NCBI GenBank assembly: GCA_034472185.1
Contig: JARBAK010000001.1
Coordinates: forward strand, 1 to 64,000
Direction of reading: 5' to 3'
DNA from: JARBAK01 sp034472185
GTDB taxonomy: Bacteria > Pseudomonadota > Alphaproteobacteria > Rickettsiales > Midichloriaceae
Length of the DNA: 64,000 nt
Part shown: positions 1 through 8,422 of the stretch, in pieces
How positions within the stretch are numbered: position 1 is the first letter of the stretch
Layout of the letters: each line of letters begins with the position of its first letter
The notes under the pieces: generated by a model
Databases searched by the model: none
Told to the model about the DNA's origin: nothing
What the model saw: the letters and a program-made list of their open reading frames with translations, nothing else
Translations under genes and position numbers: made by a program

Positions 1-264
1 AAAACACCTCGACTTCCTTAGCTATATGGCTAGCCTCGAGGAAACTCGCGAAATCGATATGCGCAAAGCCGTGCGTGAAGCTATGCACAAAGCTAAAGAA
101 AAGGGTGAGCAGAAGGTATCGAGAAAGGAAGACAGGAGGGAATCGAAAAGGGAAAGTTAGCAGAGAAGATTGTTATAGCAAAAAGCATGAAGGCTAAAAA
201 AATAGATATCACTACAATCGCAGAAATTACTGAACTTAGTATAGAGGATATAGAGGGATTGTAG
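1..264 (+). pseudogene. C-terminal remnant of a PD-(D/E)XK (Rpn-type) nuclease-transposase, frameshifted
   Basis: The window opens inside a reading frame whose visible part reads KHLDFLSYMASLEETREIDM followed by KAVREAMHKAKEKGE. This is typical of the C-terminal third of PD-(D/E)XK family transposases that are common in Rickettsiales. The frame then runs to a premature stop at 158-160. The familiar lysine-glutamate-rich tail (EGIEKGR, IEKGKLAEKI, and a final IAEITELSIEDIEGL) continues in another frame from about position 109 to the stop at 262-264. An indel near 105-111 therefore broke the gene. The catalytic domain would lie outside the left edge. The family call comes from recognition of the tail alone. 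Confidence 0.7.
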
Positions 265-288
265 TGCTGTGCTGGGTGTTAATTCGAA

Positions 289-631
289 CTATAGGGTGGT
301 GGTTTCATACGGCACACTAAGTAATGCCCTGACTGTGAGAATGGGGCTATGCTGCACGAGCTGAGTAGTGAATTTACCGTATACTTTCTTAGTCGTTGCG
401 GAATGTTGTAAAGGATCTTGTGTTTTGTTTGTGTTACTTTGTGCCCGATTCGAGAGCGGTGTTTTTTCGCTTGTTATCTCCATCATTGCGCTAAGCTGTG
501 CCTGCAATCCTTTTACATGCGTCTCACCTACTGGCATAATCACATCGTACCCCTGTTGCTTTTGATTCATCATCACTATCTTAAAGCATTAAATCTATTT
601 GCTTTTGCTGCTCTGTTTCTTGCATTTTCAT
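289..631 (-). pseudogene. Possible decayed small gene of unknown function
   Basis: On the minus strand an ATG at 631 is preceded by a good GAGGAG ribosome binding site, but its frame stops after 16 codons (stop at 583-581). A 95-codon frame shifted by one base begins at a GTG at 576 and runs to 289 without a recognisable domain. The well-placed ribosome site followed by an immediate stop suggests a small gene broken by an indel near 580. A real short peptide is possible. No family is recognised. Confidence 0.25.
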
Positions 632-878
632 ATTTACTCCTCCACACTCAATTTGTTTTTGTGATACATACAATGTATGATTGTATATGAACAAATAATC
701 GATTGCAATACTGGTAGTGTGATTAGCTAACCCCGTTTAAACAGTATATAAATCAGCAAGGAAATATTAGAATAGTAATGCGTAGTATGAGGATTGAACT
801 AAGAGATTAAAGTGTTTTATGCAAGATAATTATACGGAAGTATAGTACAAGCTGCTCAATAAGGCAAGTCAATATCTG
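632..878. other. Intergenic stretch without a recognisable gene
   Basis: There is no open frame of useful length, no tRNA-like fold and no clear repeat here. It separates decayed minus-strand sequence on the left from the decayed plus-strand ATPase remnant on the right, so it is probably also eroded accessory DNA. Confidence 0.4.
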
Positions 879-1704
879 ATGAATGAGGAGGAGAGGGAGA
901 ATAGTCTTGAGGATAATGAATGGAAGATGATGCAAGATCAGATTGATAGAATAAATTCTATACTTCTCGAATTAGCATACTTTTCCCTAGATCAAAAGTG
1001 CGATTCATCTCAGAGTTATAATACAGAAGCGATATATAAGGAAACTATCTCAAAGCTTGAATATGTGCTTGATATGTATGAAGAAGATGAGCTACCTGTA
1101 GCTCATGTGATACAGTTGATTACACTTTCATATTATCCACGTAATAGTGAATATTACCCCTATCATGTTGGATCATACTATAGTGCTTTAGATACTGTGT
1201 ATGCGCGTAACCTTGATGAACTCAATGATCTGATACGTGTGCAGCTTCAGATGGATCCTAGGTATGGTTTAGATGAAAATACAAACGCAAATAATGCAAA
1301 TAATATACAACAGCAGCATGATGGAATTATGGAAGAGGAGCAGAATAATTCGCACACGCAGAGTGAGTATCACGCAACACAACTAGGCATTCCACCCGTT
1401 GATATTATCCGTAGTGGCCCTTATAGGCAGACGAAAACAACCACTCAACAAGGTTGTCAAATTGACTATCTCATACAAACTAAAACGAACAGCTTGTTTA
1501 TTTGTGCATTCAAATTCAAAAAAACGTGAAATAAGTAGCGAAGTCATCTCTAAAATGCAAGACAAGATATCAAGGTTAAAGGCTCCAAAAGGATTTGCAA
1601 AAGTAGCAGTGCTGTTTCATTTAAGCGGAGTTACTTCTAGTGTCGCCACAAATCCTTACTTTTATCGCATCATCGATATTGTAGATTTTTTAGAAGACAA
1701 TTAG
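879..1704 (+). pseudogene. Unknown acidic reading frame joined to a frameshifted AAA-ATPase C-terminus
   Basis: The first 170 or so codons encode an acidic, glutamine- and asparagine-rich protein I do not recognise. From about 1396 the same frame reads as the C-terminal domain of the ATPases with a PD-(D/E)XK-like tail common in Rickettsiales (IIRSGPY, GCQIDYLIQTKTNSLFIC, FKFKK). It stops at 1527-1529, just after a seven-A run at 1518-1524. The expected continuation (REISSEVISKMQDKISRLK, FHLSGVTSSVATNPYFY, ending DIVDFLEDN) follows in the +1 frame to 1704. One extra A in the run explains the break. The ATPase core with its Walker motifs is absent, so this is a relic, possibly fused by deletion to an unrelated 5' portion. 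There is no ribosome site before 879. Confidence 0.6.
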
Positions 1705-1969
1705 GTCCTTATTCATGAAATTAAGCTAGCTCATTGTAGCTCTCATCACAGTATTCTCAGGGAATAAGATGATGGAGTTATCACATAATTAGTAAGAATA
1801 TAATAAGTTTTTATTAAGGCCGAACGGACTTATCAGTAAATGTGATAATAATGCATTTTCGTGTTTTCTTAAATGATGACATCCTACTTTCTTATCGTCA
1901 TATATTGGCTTATTCCCGAAATTTGAATGGGATGATGCACTTGTCTATAGTCTATCACGTACTAATTTC

Positions 1970-2992
1970 TTGCTTGGGCAATTGGCACGTGAAAGCAGTA
2001 GATTGCCCGATCCACACCTTCTATTGCGTCCATTTATAACTAGAGAGGCTGTGTTATCCAGCAGAATGGAAGGCACTCAGGCGACTTTAGGTGAAATTCT
2101 AGCAGCAGATAGCGGGGTGAGCACCAAACAAAATTCAGATGATTTGCAAGAAGTTCAAAATTATATCAAAGCATTAGATCATGGCATCAAAAGATTAAAA
2201 GAATTGCCGTTATCTTTGCGGCTTATCAAAGAAATTCATGAGTTTTTGATGCAGGGCGTCAGGGGCTCTCATGCGACACCAGGAGAATTTAGACGTACGC
2301 AGAATTGGATAGGTTCACTGAACACAGCAAAGTTTGTGCCTGCACCTCCTGACCATTTGATGGATGCTTTAAGCGAATTAGAAAGTTTTTTGCATAACAG
2401 GCAGTTTCCACCTCTTATTCACATTGCTCTGTTCCATTATCAATTTGAAGCCATACACCCGTTTTTGGATGGTAATGGCCGTGTCGGGCGGCTCCTCATT
2501 ACATTATTGCTTATTGAGCAAAAAATGCTTCCTTCTCCTTTATTATATTTATCGGCATTTTTTGAAGCAACCCGCGATGAGTACTACCGGCAGCTATATA
2601 ATGTGAGCCGAGATGGTACATGGCGTGATTGGCTCATCTATTTTCTTAATGGCATTGCACTTCAATCTGAAGATGTTTTGTCCCGGGCAGAGCGTATCAA
2701 TGAATTATTGCAGAAGTGGAAAATAATGATGGCAAGCAGCGGTTCATCAATTGCGATAGACATTGTAGAGCGGCTTGCAGTTAATCCTTATGTAACGATT
2801 AATAAAATCGCTGAAGATTTAGGGGTCGCATATAGCACAGCACAAAGAGGCATCCAAAAACTTGAAGCGGCAAACATTATTCAAAAGACTGCAGATAACA
2901 AGCGTGACAAAGTTTATTGCGCAACTGCAATACTACAAATCTTAGAAGAGCCCACAAGGATTAGTGCAAAAGCTGATGAGCAAAGCAATTAA
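1970..2992 (+). CDS. Fic-domain protein (probable AMPylase), 5' end damaged
   Basis: The product belongs to the Fic family, which usually transfers AMP from ATP to target proteins. The catalytic loop HPFLDGNGRVGR is intact at about residues 163-174. An inhibitory-helix motif of the type SxxxEG (SSRMEG) sits near residues 30-35, as in self-inhibited class II Fic proteins. A winged-helix segment near residues 260-310 resembles the DNA-binding tail of many Fic proteins. The coordinates use a TTG at 1970, but conserved Fic N-terminal sequence (YIGLFPKFEWDDALVYSLSR) continues in frame upstream to an in-frame stop at 1877-1879 with no ATG, GTG or TTG. The native start is therefore lost and the gene may be inactive, although the catalytic part is undamaged. 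It lies in a region of decayed mobile genes. Confidence 0.8.
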   Translation: MLGQLARESSRLPDPHLLLRPFITREAVLSSRMEGTQATLGEILAADSGVSTKQNSDDLQEVQNYIKALDHGIKRLKELPLSLRLIKEIHEFLMQGVRGSHATPGEFRRTQNWIGSLNTAKFVPAPPDHLMDALSELESFLHNRQFPPLIHIALFHYQFEAIHPFLDGNGRVGRLLITLLLIEQKMLPSPLLYLSAFFEATRDEYYRQLYNVSRDGTWRDWLIYFLNGIALQSEDVLSRAERINELLQKWKIMMASSGSSIAIDIVERLAVNPYVTINKIAEDLGVAYSTAQRGIQKLEAANIIQKTADNKRDKVYCATAILQILEEPTRISAKADEQSN

Positions 2993-2999
2993 TATAATA

Positions 3000-3806
3000 T
3001 ATTGAAATCAATATGGTCGCCATTATGAGCAAAAAGGCTGATCTTAAGGAGTTTAAAAAAAGAAGATGCGGATGCCTATTCCATTATTTTTAATCACAGT
3101 GGGGTACCAAGCAGATGAAGGGACGATTTAGCAAAAAAACGTGGCGCATGTCGAGTACGTAAAAAAATACTCTCAGATTTCGAGATCAACGAATCGAAAC
3201 TAAAGAGACCAATACTTAGATTGTTTATTAAACTTATGTAAAAGATTGCACGTTTCACTCCATCTTTTCCCGTAAATACTTCGTTGTTACTGGCAATATT
3301 TGTTAAATTAGACAAAAGGTCATTCCTGTAATTCTTTCATCCTTGGACGCAATTGCGGGATAAATATTTGGTATTATCTCCCCCTATAAAATATGTGGTA
3401 AAGTGCTCCTTTGCTTTCTCATCAAGGCGCTCTTCATTTATCCTGTCCTTTCAAATCGTCTTTAGTCATCTTATCATTTATTTCAATAAGCTGTTTCTGA
3501 CCATTATCTAAATTAATATAGCATTGCTTACATATGAGATTCATATCGAATCCAGTTAAACAATCAAAGAGCTTTTTTCATCTTCTGTTTGTTCTGAATC
3601 ATGTTCCATAACCCTACCGTCGACATATAGCGCTGGTAAGTAAGCAAAAATAGCGCTGGTAAGTAAGCAAAACTTTTTACAGAGTCCATCTGAATAAATG
3701 TCTTATTCCCCCTTTAAAACGGTGATTTATTTTATTTAAACCTTCTTGAGGCAAAATTTTGGGATGACCTATTGAACAATAATAAATCAAACTTTGATCT
3801 TCGGCT
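3000..3806 (-). pseudogene. Degenerate minus-strand coding remnants
   Basis: About 800 bases without an intact gene. On the minus strand short frames follow one another in different phases: an acidic start near 3606 (MEHDSEQTEDEKSSL), a piece with LICKQCYINLDNGQ, a piece with KAKEHFTTYFIGGDNTKYLS, and a 73-codon frame from 3315 to 3094. The frame changes and stops suggest one or two eroded genes. No family is recognised. A 23-bp tandem duplication lies inside (3627-3672). Confidence 0.35.
3627..3672. repeat. Perfect 23-bp tandem duplication
   Basis: Positions 3627-3649 and 3650-3672 are identical and directly adjacent (core GCGCTGGTAAGTAAGC). Two perfect copies suggest a recent slippage duplication in non-coding, decaying DNA. 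Confidence 0.85.
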
Positions 3807-5168
3807 TTAAATCCAGCTGTTGTCAAGGCATTTACAGCGCACAATCTTCTCTATCGTCTCTCCAATAGAAAGAGATTCTTGTCGGCCGTCTGATAATGAC
3901 CGTAATATAAGTTTCTGATTTTCAAATTCTGCTTCATTTGCAATGATTACGAATTTAAATCCCTTTTTGCTGGCATATTTCATTTGTGCTCCAAGGGTTT
4001 TATTTGCTAAGTAAATTTCAGTATTTATATTGTTAGCACGTAGGTTTTTAGCTATTTTTATATAGTAGGGCATTAGTTCAGTATTCTGTACTGTAACCAA
4101 TACTATGGCGGGGGTTTCTTGGTTTGCGTTAATAATTCCGCTTTCAATTAACTTAGGAATTAATCGAGATATTCCTATTGAAAAACCTACGCCAGGCAGT
4201 GGTTTTTTACTAAAGCTGCTAGCTAAGTTAGCATATCTTCCACCTCCACAAACACTACCTAACTCTGGATAATCAAGTAATTGGATTTCTGATACTGTCG
4301 AGGTATAGTAATTCAATCCTCTAGCAAGAGTCGGATCAATTTGTATATACTGATCTAGTACTTCAAAAGTATGCAGTAGTTTGATCAGCTCTTTTAGCTC
4401 AGTAATAGCGGAGAGAAATTCTGGATTAGTGCAGATACTTGGTAAATATTCGAGCCATGCTACATTTGTAAGGTGTTTTATAATCAATCCACATAGTATT
4501 TCTATATCAGGTTGTGTTAGCCCGTAGCTACTCAATTCGATTCTAAATTCGTCTTTTGATATTTTTGCTGCTTTATCTATAGTGCGCATTACATGAGATA
4601 TGTTGTTCTCTAAAACTCCGAATGATTTTAGCAATCCAGTTAATATAGAGCGATTATTGATTTTGATCTCAAAATTTTTTAATCCTATATTTTTAAAAAT
4701 ATTGTATACCACAGAGAGCGCCTCAGCGTCATATATAAGGGATAACTCTCCATCACCTATTATATCGACATCGCACTGGTAAAATTGTCTATATCTTCCT
4801 GCTTGTGGTCTTTCTCCACGCCATACTGGAGCTATCTGATACCTACGATAGGGAAAGGTGAGGTTTCCGTAGTGTTGTGCTACATATCTAGCAAGTGGTA
4901 TAGTTAGATCAAAACGAAGCGCTATATCTTTCTCTTTTATTTCCGCATCATCTGCTAATCGATATAAACCATAAATTTCATTGTCGTTGCCTTTAGCAAG
5001 TAGAGTTGGGGTGCGTTCAACTGCTGGAGTTTCTAGTGGTATAAATCCATGTAGCTCAAACTGAGATTTAATTATTTTAATAACTTTATTAAAAGCTATC
5101 TGTTCTTTTGGCAAAAACTCCGGAAAACCAGATATATTACTTAATAAGTGGTCTGTTTTTATATTCAT
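3807..5168 (-). CDS. hisS: Histidyl-tRNA synthetase
   Basis: This class II aminoacyl-tRNA synthetase charges tRNA-His in the cytoplasm. Motif 2 is visible near residues 108-132 (YRRYQIAPVWRGERPQAGRY, then RQFYQCDVDIIG). The histidine-specific signature LARGLNYYTSTV is near 281-292, and the anticodon-binding domain forms the C-terminal 100 residues. I chose the ATG at 5168 (453 residues) because family similarity begins there (ISGFPEFLPKEQ). The frame extends to an ATG at 5279, but those 37 residues look unlike HisS and neither start has a well-spaced ribosome site. The left neighbour is decayed DNA and the right neighbour is divergent, so this is a stand-alone gene. Confidence 0.95.
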   Translation of the reverse strand: MNIKTDHLLSNISGFPEFLPKEQIAFNKVIKIIKSQFELHGFIPLETPAVERTPTLLAKGNDNEIYGLYRLADDAEIKEKDIALRFDLTIPLARYVAQHYGNLTFPYRRYQIAPVWRGERPQAGRYRQFYQCDVDIIGDGELSLIYDAEALSVVYNIFKNIGLKNFEIKINNRSILTGLLKSFGVLENNISHVMRTIDKAAKISKDEFRIELSSYGLTQPDIEILCGLIIKHLTNVAWLEYLPSICTNPEFLSAITELKELIKLLHTFEVLDQYIQIDPTLARGLNYYTSTVSEIQLLDYPELGSVCGGGRYANLASSFSKKPLPGVGFSIGISRLIPKLIESGIINANQETPAIVLVTVQNTELMPYYIKIAKNLRANNINTEIYLANKTLGAQMKYASKKGFKFVIIANEAEFENQKLILRSLSDGRQESLSIGETIEKIVRCKCLDNSWI

Positions 5169-5345
5169 ATCCTTATGTCTTTCAGTGTAACGGGTGTCAT
5201 TTGGCGCATACTTGAGGAGTATGCCACTATTTTGAGATTCAATTTGTTGTTGATATTGAGATAAAGTGGTTAATCTCATATATTATATCAATAAACCAAA
5301 GAAGATAGTAGGTACAATGATTGTTGAGAGAACGTTGGTAATAAT

Positions 5346-6011
5346 ATGCTAAAGATTTGTAATGTTTCCAAGTCATTTGGCGTGCATAAAATTTTGGATT
5401 CTGTTTCTCTTATGATAGATAGATCAAAAATTATAGGCTTTGCCGGTAGTTCTGGGAGCGGAAAGTCAACTCTTTTAAGGCTATTCCAAAAATTAGACAT
5501 TCCAGACTCTGGTACTATAGAGAGTGAAGTGCGTACGGGCTTTGTATTTCAAGATTTTCAGTTATTTCCTCATATGACTGTATGGAAAAATATAACGTAT
5601 ACTTCTGCCTTACGAAAGGTGGATATGAGTTATATAGGAAAAGCTGAGAAGTTTATTAGTCTTTTAGGTCTAACCAAAAAAGTAGATCTTTATCCTGCGC
5701 AATTATCTGGAGGGCAGAAACAAAGGGTTGCTTTAGCAAGAACATTAATGATAGAGCCTGATATATTGCTTTGTGATGAGCCCACATCGGGCCTTGATGT
5801 TGCTACTATAGATGATGTAACTGTTTTGATGGAATCAGTAAAAGCTTTGGGCATAGGTATAGTTATCGCATCTCATGATCTAGATTTTTTAACAAAAATC
5901 GCAGATATGATTTTCGTTTTAAAGAATGCTAAACTAACAGATCCAATATACCCTAAGGATTTAGATAACCCTATAGAATATATAAAAGGCTTGTATTATG
6001 AAGAAAGCTAG
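5346..6011 (+). CDS. ABC transporter ATP-binding protein, polar amino acid type
   Basis: The nucleotide-binding subunit of an importer, closest in style to GlnQ/HisP proteins for polar amino acids. It has Walker A (GSSGSGKST, residues 34-42), a Q-loop (FQDFQLFP), the signature LSGGQKQR (120-127), Walker B (ILLCDEPTSGLD) and an H-loop (ASHDLD near 175-180). At 221 residues it is a complete single-domain ATPase without a membrane part. No permease or substrate-binding gene is adjacent, so its partners must be elsewhere. It diverges from hisS, with 177 bases between the two starts. Confidence 0.88.
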   Translation: MLKICNVSKSFGVHKILDSVSLMIDRSKIIGFAGSSGSGKSTLLRLFQKLDIPDSGTIESEVRTGFVFQDFQLFPHMTVWKNITYTSALRKVDMSYIGKAEKFISLLGLTKKVDLYPAQLSGGQKQRVALARTLMIEPDILLCDEPTSGLDVATIDDVTVLMESVKALGIGIVIASHDLDFLTKIADMIFVLKNAKLTDPIYPKDLDNPIEYIKGLYYEES

Positions 6012-6026
6012 ATGGGCATCTAATGC

Positions 6027-7751
6027 TCATGATTTTAGTAGCACTTGAGCATTCCAAAATGATTTATAAAGACTACTTTGATTAATAAAGATATGAGGAG
6101 GACTATCTTCTACGATTTTACCCTTATCAAAAACTAAGATGCGATCCATATGGAAAAGAGTTGATAAACGATGTGCGATAACGATAGTAGTTTTATTGGG
6201 CATAAGTTTTCTGATTGTTTCTAGAATTAAGGATTCTGTGAGTGAATCAAGTTGATTAGTAGCTTCATCTAAAATAAGTATGGGGGCATTTTTAAGTATA
6301 GCCCTGGCAATAGCGATGCGTTGACGTTGTCCCCCTGAAAGCTTTAATCCTCGTTCTCCTATAAGGGTATGATATCCTTGGGGCAACGCTTCGATAAATT
6401 CGTGTGCATGAGCCTGTTTAGCAGCTTCGACTACTTCTTGATCGGTAGCATTAGTATGACCATATCGTATATTTTCCATCAACGTTCTGTGGAAGAGAGA
6501 GGGGTCTTGAGAGATCATTGAAACATTGGTTCTGAGAGAATCTTGGGTTACATTCTGGATGTTTTGGCCATCAATATAGATGGAGCCATCAATCACATCG
6601 TAAAGACGTAATATTAAATGTACGAAAGTGGATTTTCCTCCTCCTGAAAGTCCTATTAATCCAACTTTTTGTCCTGCTTTAATGTAGATAGATTTATCTC
6701 GGAAAAGAAGCTTTCCGTCCTTATAACCAAACCTGACTTTCTCAAAACTGATATGACCGTAATTTACTTGTAATTCTTTCGCGTCTGCTTTGTCTGATGA
6801 TAAAGGTTCTGCTTCTAAAAGTGCTACAGCTTGTTTTACAGCGCCCCAATTAGCTATGAAATCTTTAAGGGAAAGTGAGAAACGGTAAAGTGTGAGAAGA
6901 AGTGCGGAGTTAGTTTTCATTACGAGGGCAAAATCTCCAGGAGTAAAAAGCCCCTTTTTATATCCGACTATTAATGCTGCAATAGAGCCTAATACATAAA
7001 GCGCCTTTAAAATACCTAAGAATGCGAATAGCCACATATGATAGAAATTTGCGCTTTCTGCTACTTTAACAAAGGGTTTTTGTAAATTTAAAAAGCGATG
7101 TTGTTCATAATTTTTATTGGAAAAAAGCTTAACATTTATTATTTCTCCAAAATAATCTGCTACGAATCCTAAAATCTGTGCCTTAGCTTCTGTATACTTT
7201 TGGTTAAGAAATATACCCCTCCTCATTAAGATAAGTGTTATTCCTACAAATAGTATAACCCAAATTATCATGCTGAGAGCAAAAATCGGTGCTACTGAGA
7301 AAAGTAAACAAAGAGAGATAATAGTGAGTAGTATAAGATATATGAATGGATTAATAATAGTGAAGATTATAGAGGGTAAGAGTTGAAATACATCGTTTAT
7401 TTTAGAGGATATCGAGCCTAAAAGTTGATTTTGAAAAAATGTATAAGGGTAATTGTATAGTCCCTTCATAAAGGATTGCGTTATTTGTAAACGGAACCTT
7501 GCTATATATTTAGTTGTGCAATAATCACTAAGTATCCATGTGCTTACTAGCATAAATTGAAGTAGCACGTAGTATATTAATACGTGCCATAAAATTCCAG
7601 GCGATCTTTTAGATACAATGTCTAAAAATTTTTTGGCTAGAAATGAACTGGATGTACTTTCTAGTGCCATTAAGCACATAGCAATAAATATACAGAATAT
7701 ATATCTTTTATATGGATTTATATTATTGATTATAAATCTTATTACTTGCAC
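6027..7751 (-). CDS. ABC exporter half-transporter (MsbA/multidrug type)
   Basis: A fused membrane and ATPase protein of 574 residues that should work as a homodimer in the inner membrane, exporting lipids, drugs or peptides. The first 310 residues hold about six membrane segments. The ATPase domain has Walker A (GLSGGGKST near 367-375), the signature LSGGQRQR (471-478), Walker B ILILDEAT (491-498) and an H-loop (IAHRLS). It could flip lipid A, as MsbA does, which would fit the LPS genes in this window. Substrate cannot be told from sequence. It converges with the preceding ABC ATPase gene, their ends being 15 bases apart. Confidence 0.88.
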   Translation of the reverse strand: MQVIRFIINNINPYKRYIFCIFIAMCLMALESTSSSFLAKKFLDIVSKRSPGILWHVLIYYVLLQFMLVSTWILSDYCTTKYIARFRLQITQSFMKGLYNYPYTFFQNQLLGSISSKINDVFQLLPSIIFTIINPFIYLILLTIISLCLLFSVAPIFALSMIIWVILFVGITLILMRRGIFLNQKYTEAKAQILGFVADYFGEIINVKLFSNKNYEQHRFLNLQKPFVKVAESANFYHMWLFAFLGILKALYVLGSIAALIVGYKKGLFTPGDFALVMKTNSALLLTLYRFSLSLKDFIANWGAVKQAVALLEAEPLSSDKADAKELQVNYGHISFEKVRFGYKDGKLLFRDKSIYIKAGQKVGLIGLSGGGKSTFVHLILRLYDVIDGSIYIDGQNIQNVTQDSLRTNVSMISQDPSLFHRTLMENIRYGHTNATDQEVVEAAKQAHAHEFIEALPQGYHTLIGERGLKLSGGQRQRIAIARAILKNAPILILDEATNQLDSLTESLILETIRKLMPNKTTIVIAHRLSTLFHMDRILVFDKGKIVEDSPPHIFINQSSLYKSFWNAQVLLKS

Positions 7752-7803
7752 AATTACTCCTATATATTGTGGTATTTGGCCTCAATGCATTATCTGCAAT
7801 TTA

Positions 7804-8358
7804 TCATCTTTTAATAGATTCCAAAGATATATGATCGTTTGTGTATATACAGATTCTGCTTGCGGTATATAACGATTCTCGTACTATTTCTTCTGTAGAA
7901 AGGTTAGTGGTGTGTTTTATTAAAGCTCGAGCAGCTGCCAATGCATAATTTCCACCCGAACCTATGGCGGCAATACCTTCTTCTGGTTCTAAGACATCAC
8001 CTTGTCCTGAAACTATCAGTATGCTAGAGGCATCCGCAACTATGAGCATAGCCTCAAGCCTTCTTAAGTATTTGTCTGTGCGCCAATCCTTTGCTAATTC
8101 GACACAAGCCCTGAGTAACTGCTTCGGATATGTTTCGATTTTAGCCTCTAATCTTTGAAAGAGGGTGAAAGCATCAGCTGTGCTTCCCGCGAATCCTGTT
8201 ATAACATCACCTTTGGCAAGTTTACGTAACTTATTAGCAGATGACTTAATTATAGAGGAGCCTAATGTAACTTGCCCATCTCCACCTATGACAACTTCAT
8301 TTTTACTGCGTATTCCAAGTATAGTTGTGCCGTGGAAGGCTTCTGCTTTATTTTCCAT
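7804..8358 (-). CDS. hslV: ATP-dependent protease subunit HslV
   Basis: The proteolytic subunit of the HslUV (ClpQY) protease. The sequence FHGTTILGIRS places the catalytic N-terminal threonine right after a short propeptide. The later segments VIGGDGQVTLG and GFAGSTADAFTLFQRLE are family hallmarks. The ATG at 8358 gives 184 residues, the usual length; an upstream in-frame ATG at 8412 adds 18 unrelated residues. HslU, the unfoldase normally encoded immediately downstream, is not here: the next gene is an ABC exporter. HslU must lie elsewhere or be lost. Confidence 0.93.
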   Translation of the reverse strand: MENKAEAFHGTTILGIRSKNEVVIGGDGQVTLGSSIIKSSANKLRKLAKGDVITGFAGSTADAFTLFQRLEAKIETYPKQLLRACVELAKDWRTDKYLRRLEAMLIVADASSILIVSGQGDVLEPEEGIAAIGSGGNYALAAARALIKHTTNLSTEEIVRESLYTASRICIYTNDHISLESIKR

Positions 8359-8422
8359 AAGTTTTCTTATTTTGAGTTTGGTAAAGATGAGTGTATATAC
8401 CGTACACACCACATGACAATTA

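Noticed and set aside
3094..3315. Minus-strand 73-codon frame as an independent gene
   Set aside because: Neighbouring frames in other phases suggest it is one fragment of a larger eroded gene, so it is listed only as a remnant.
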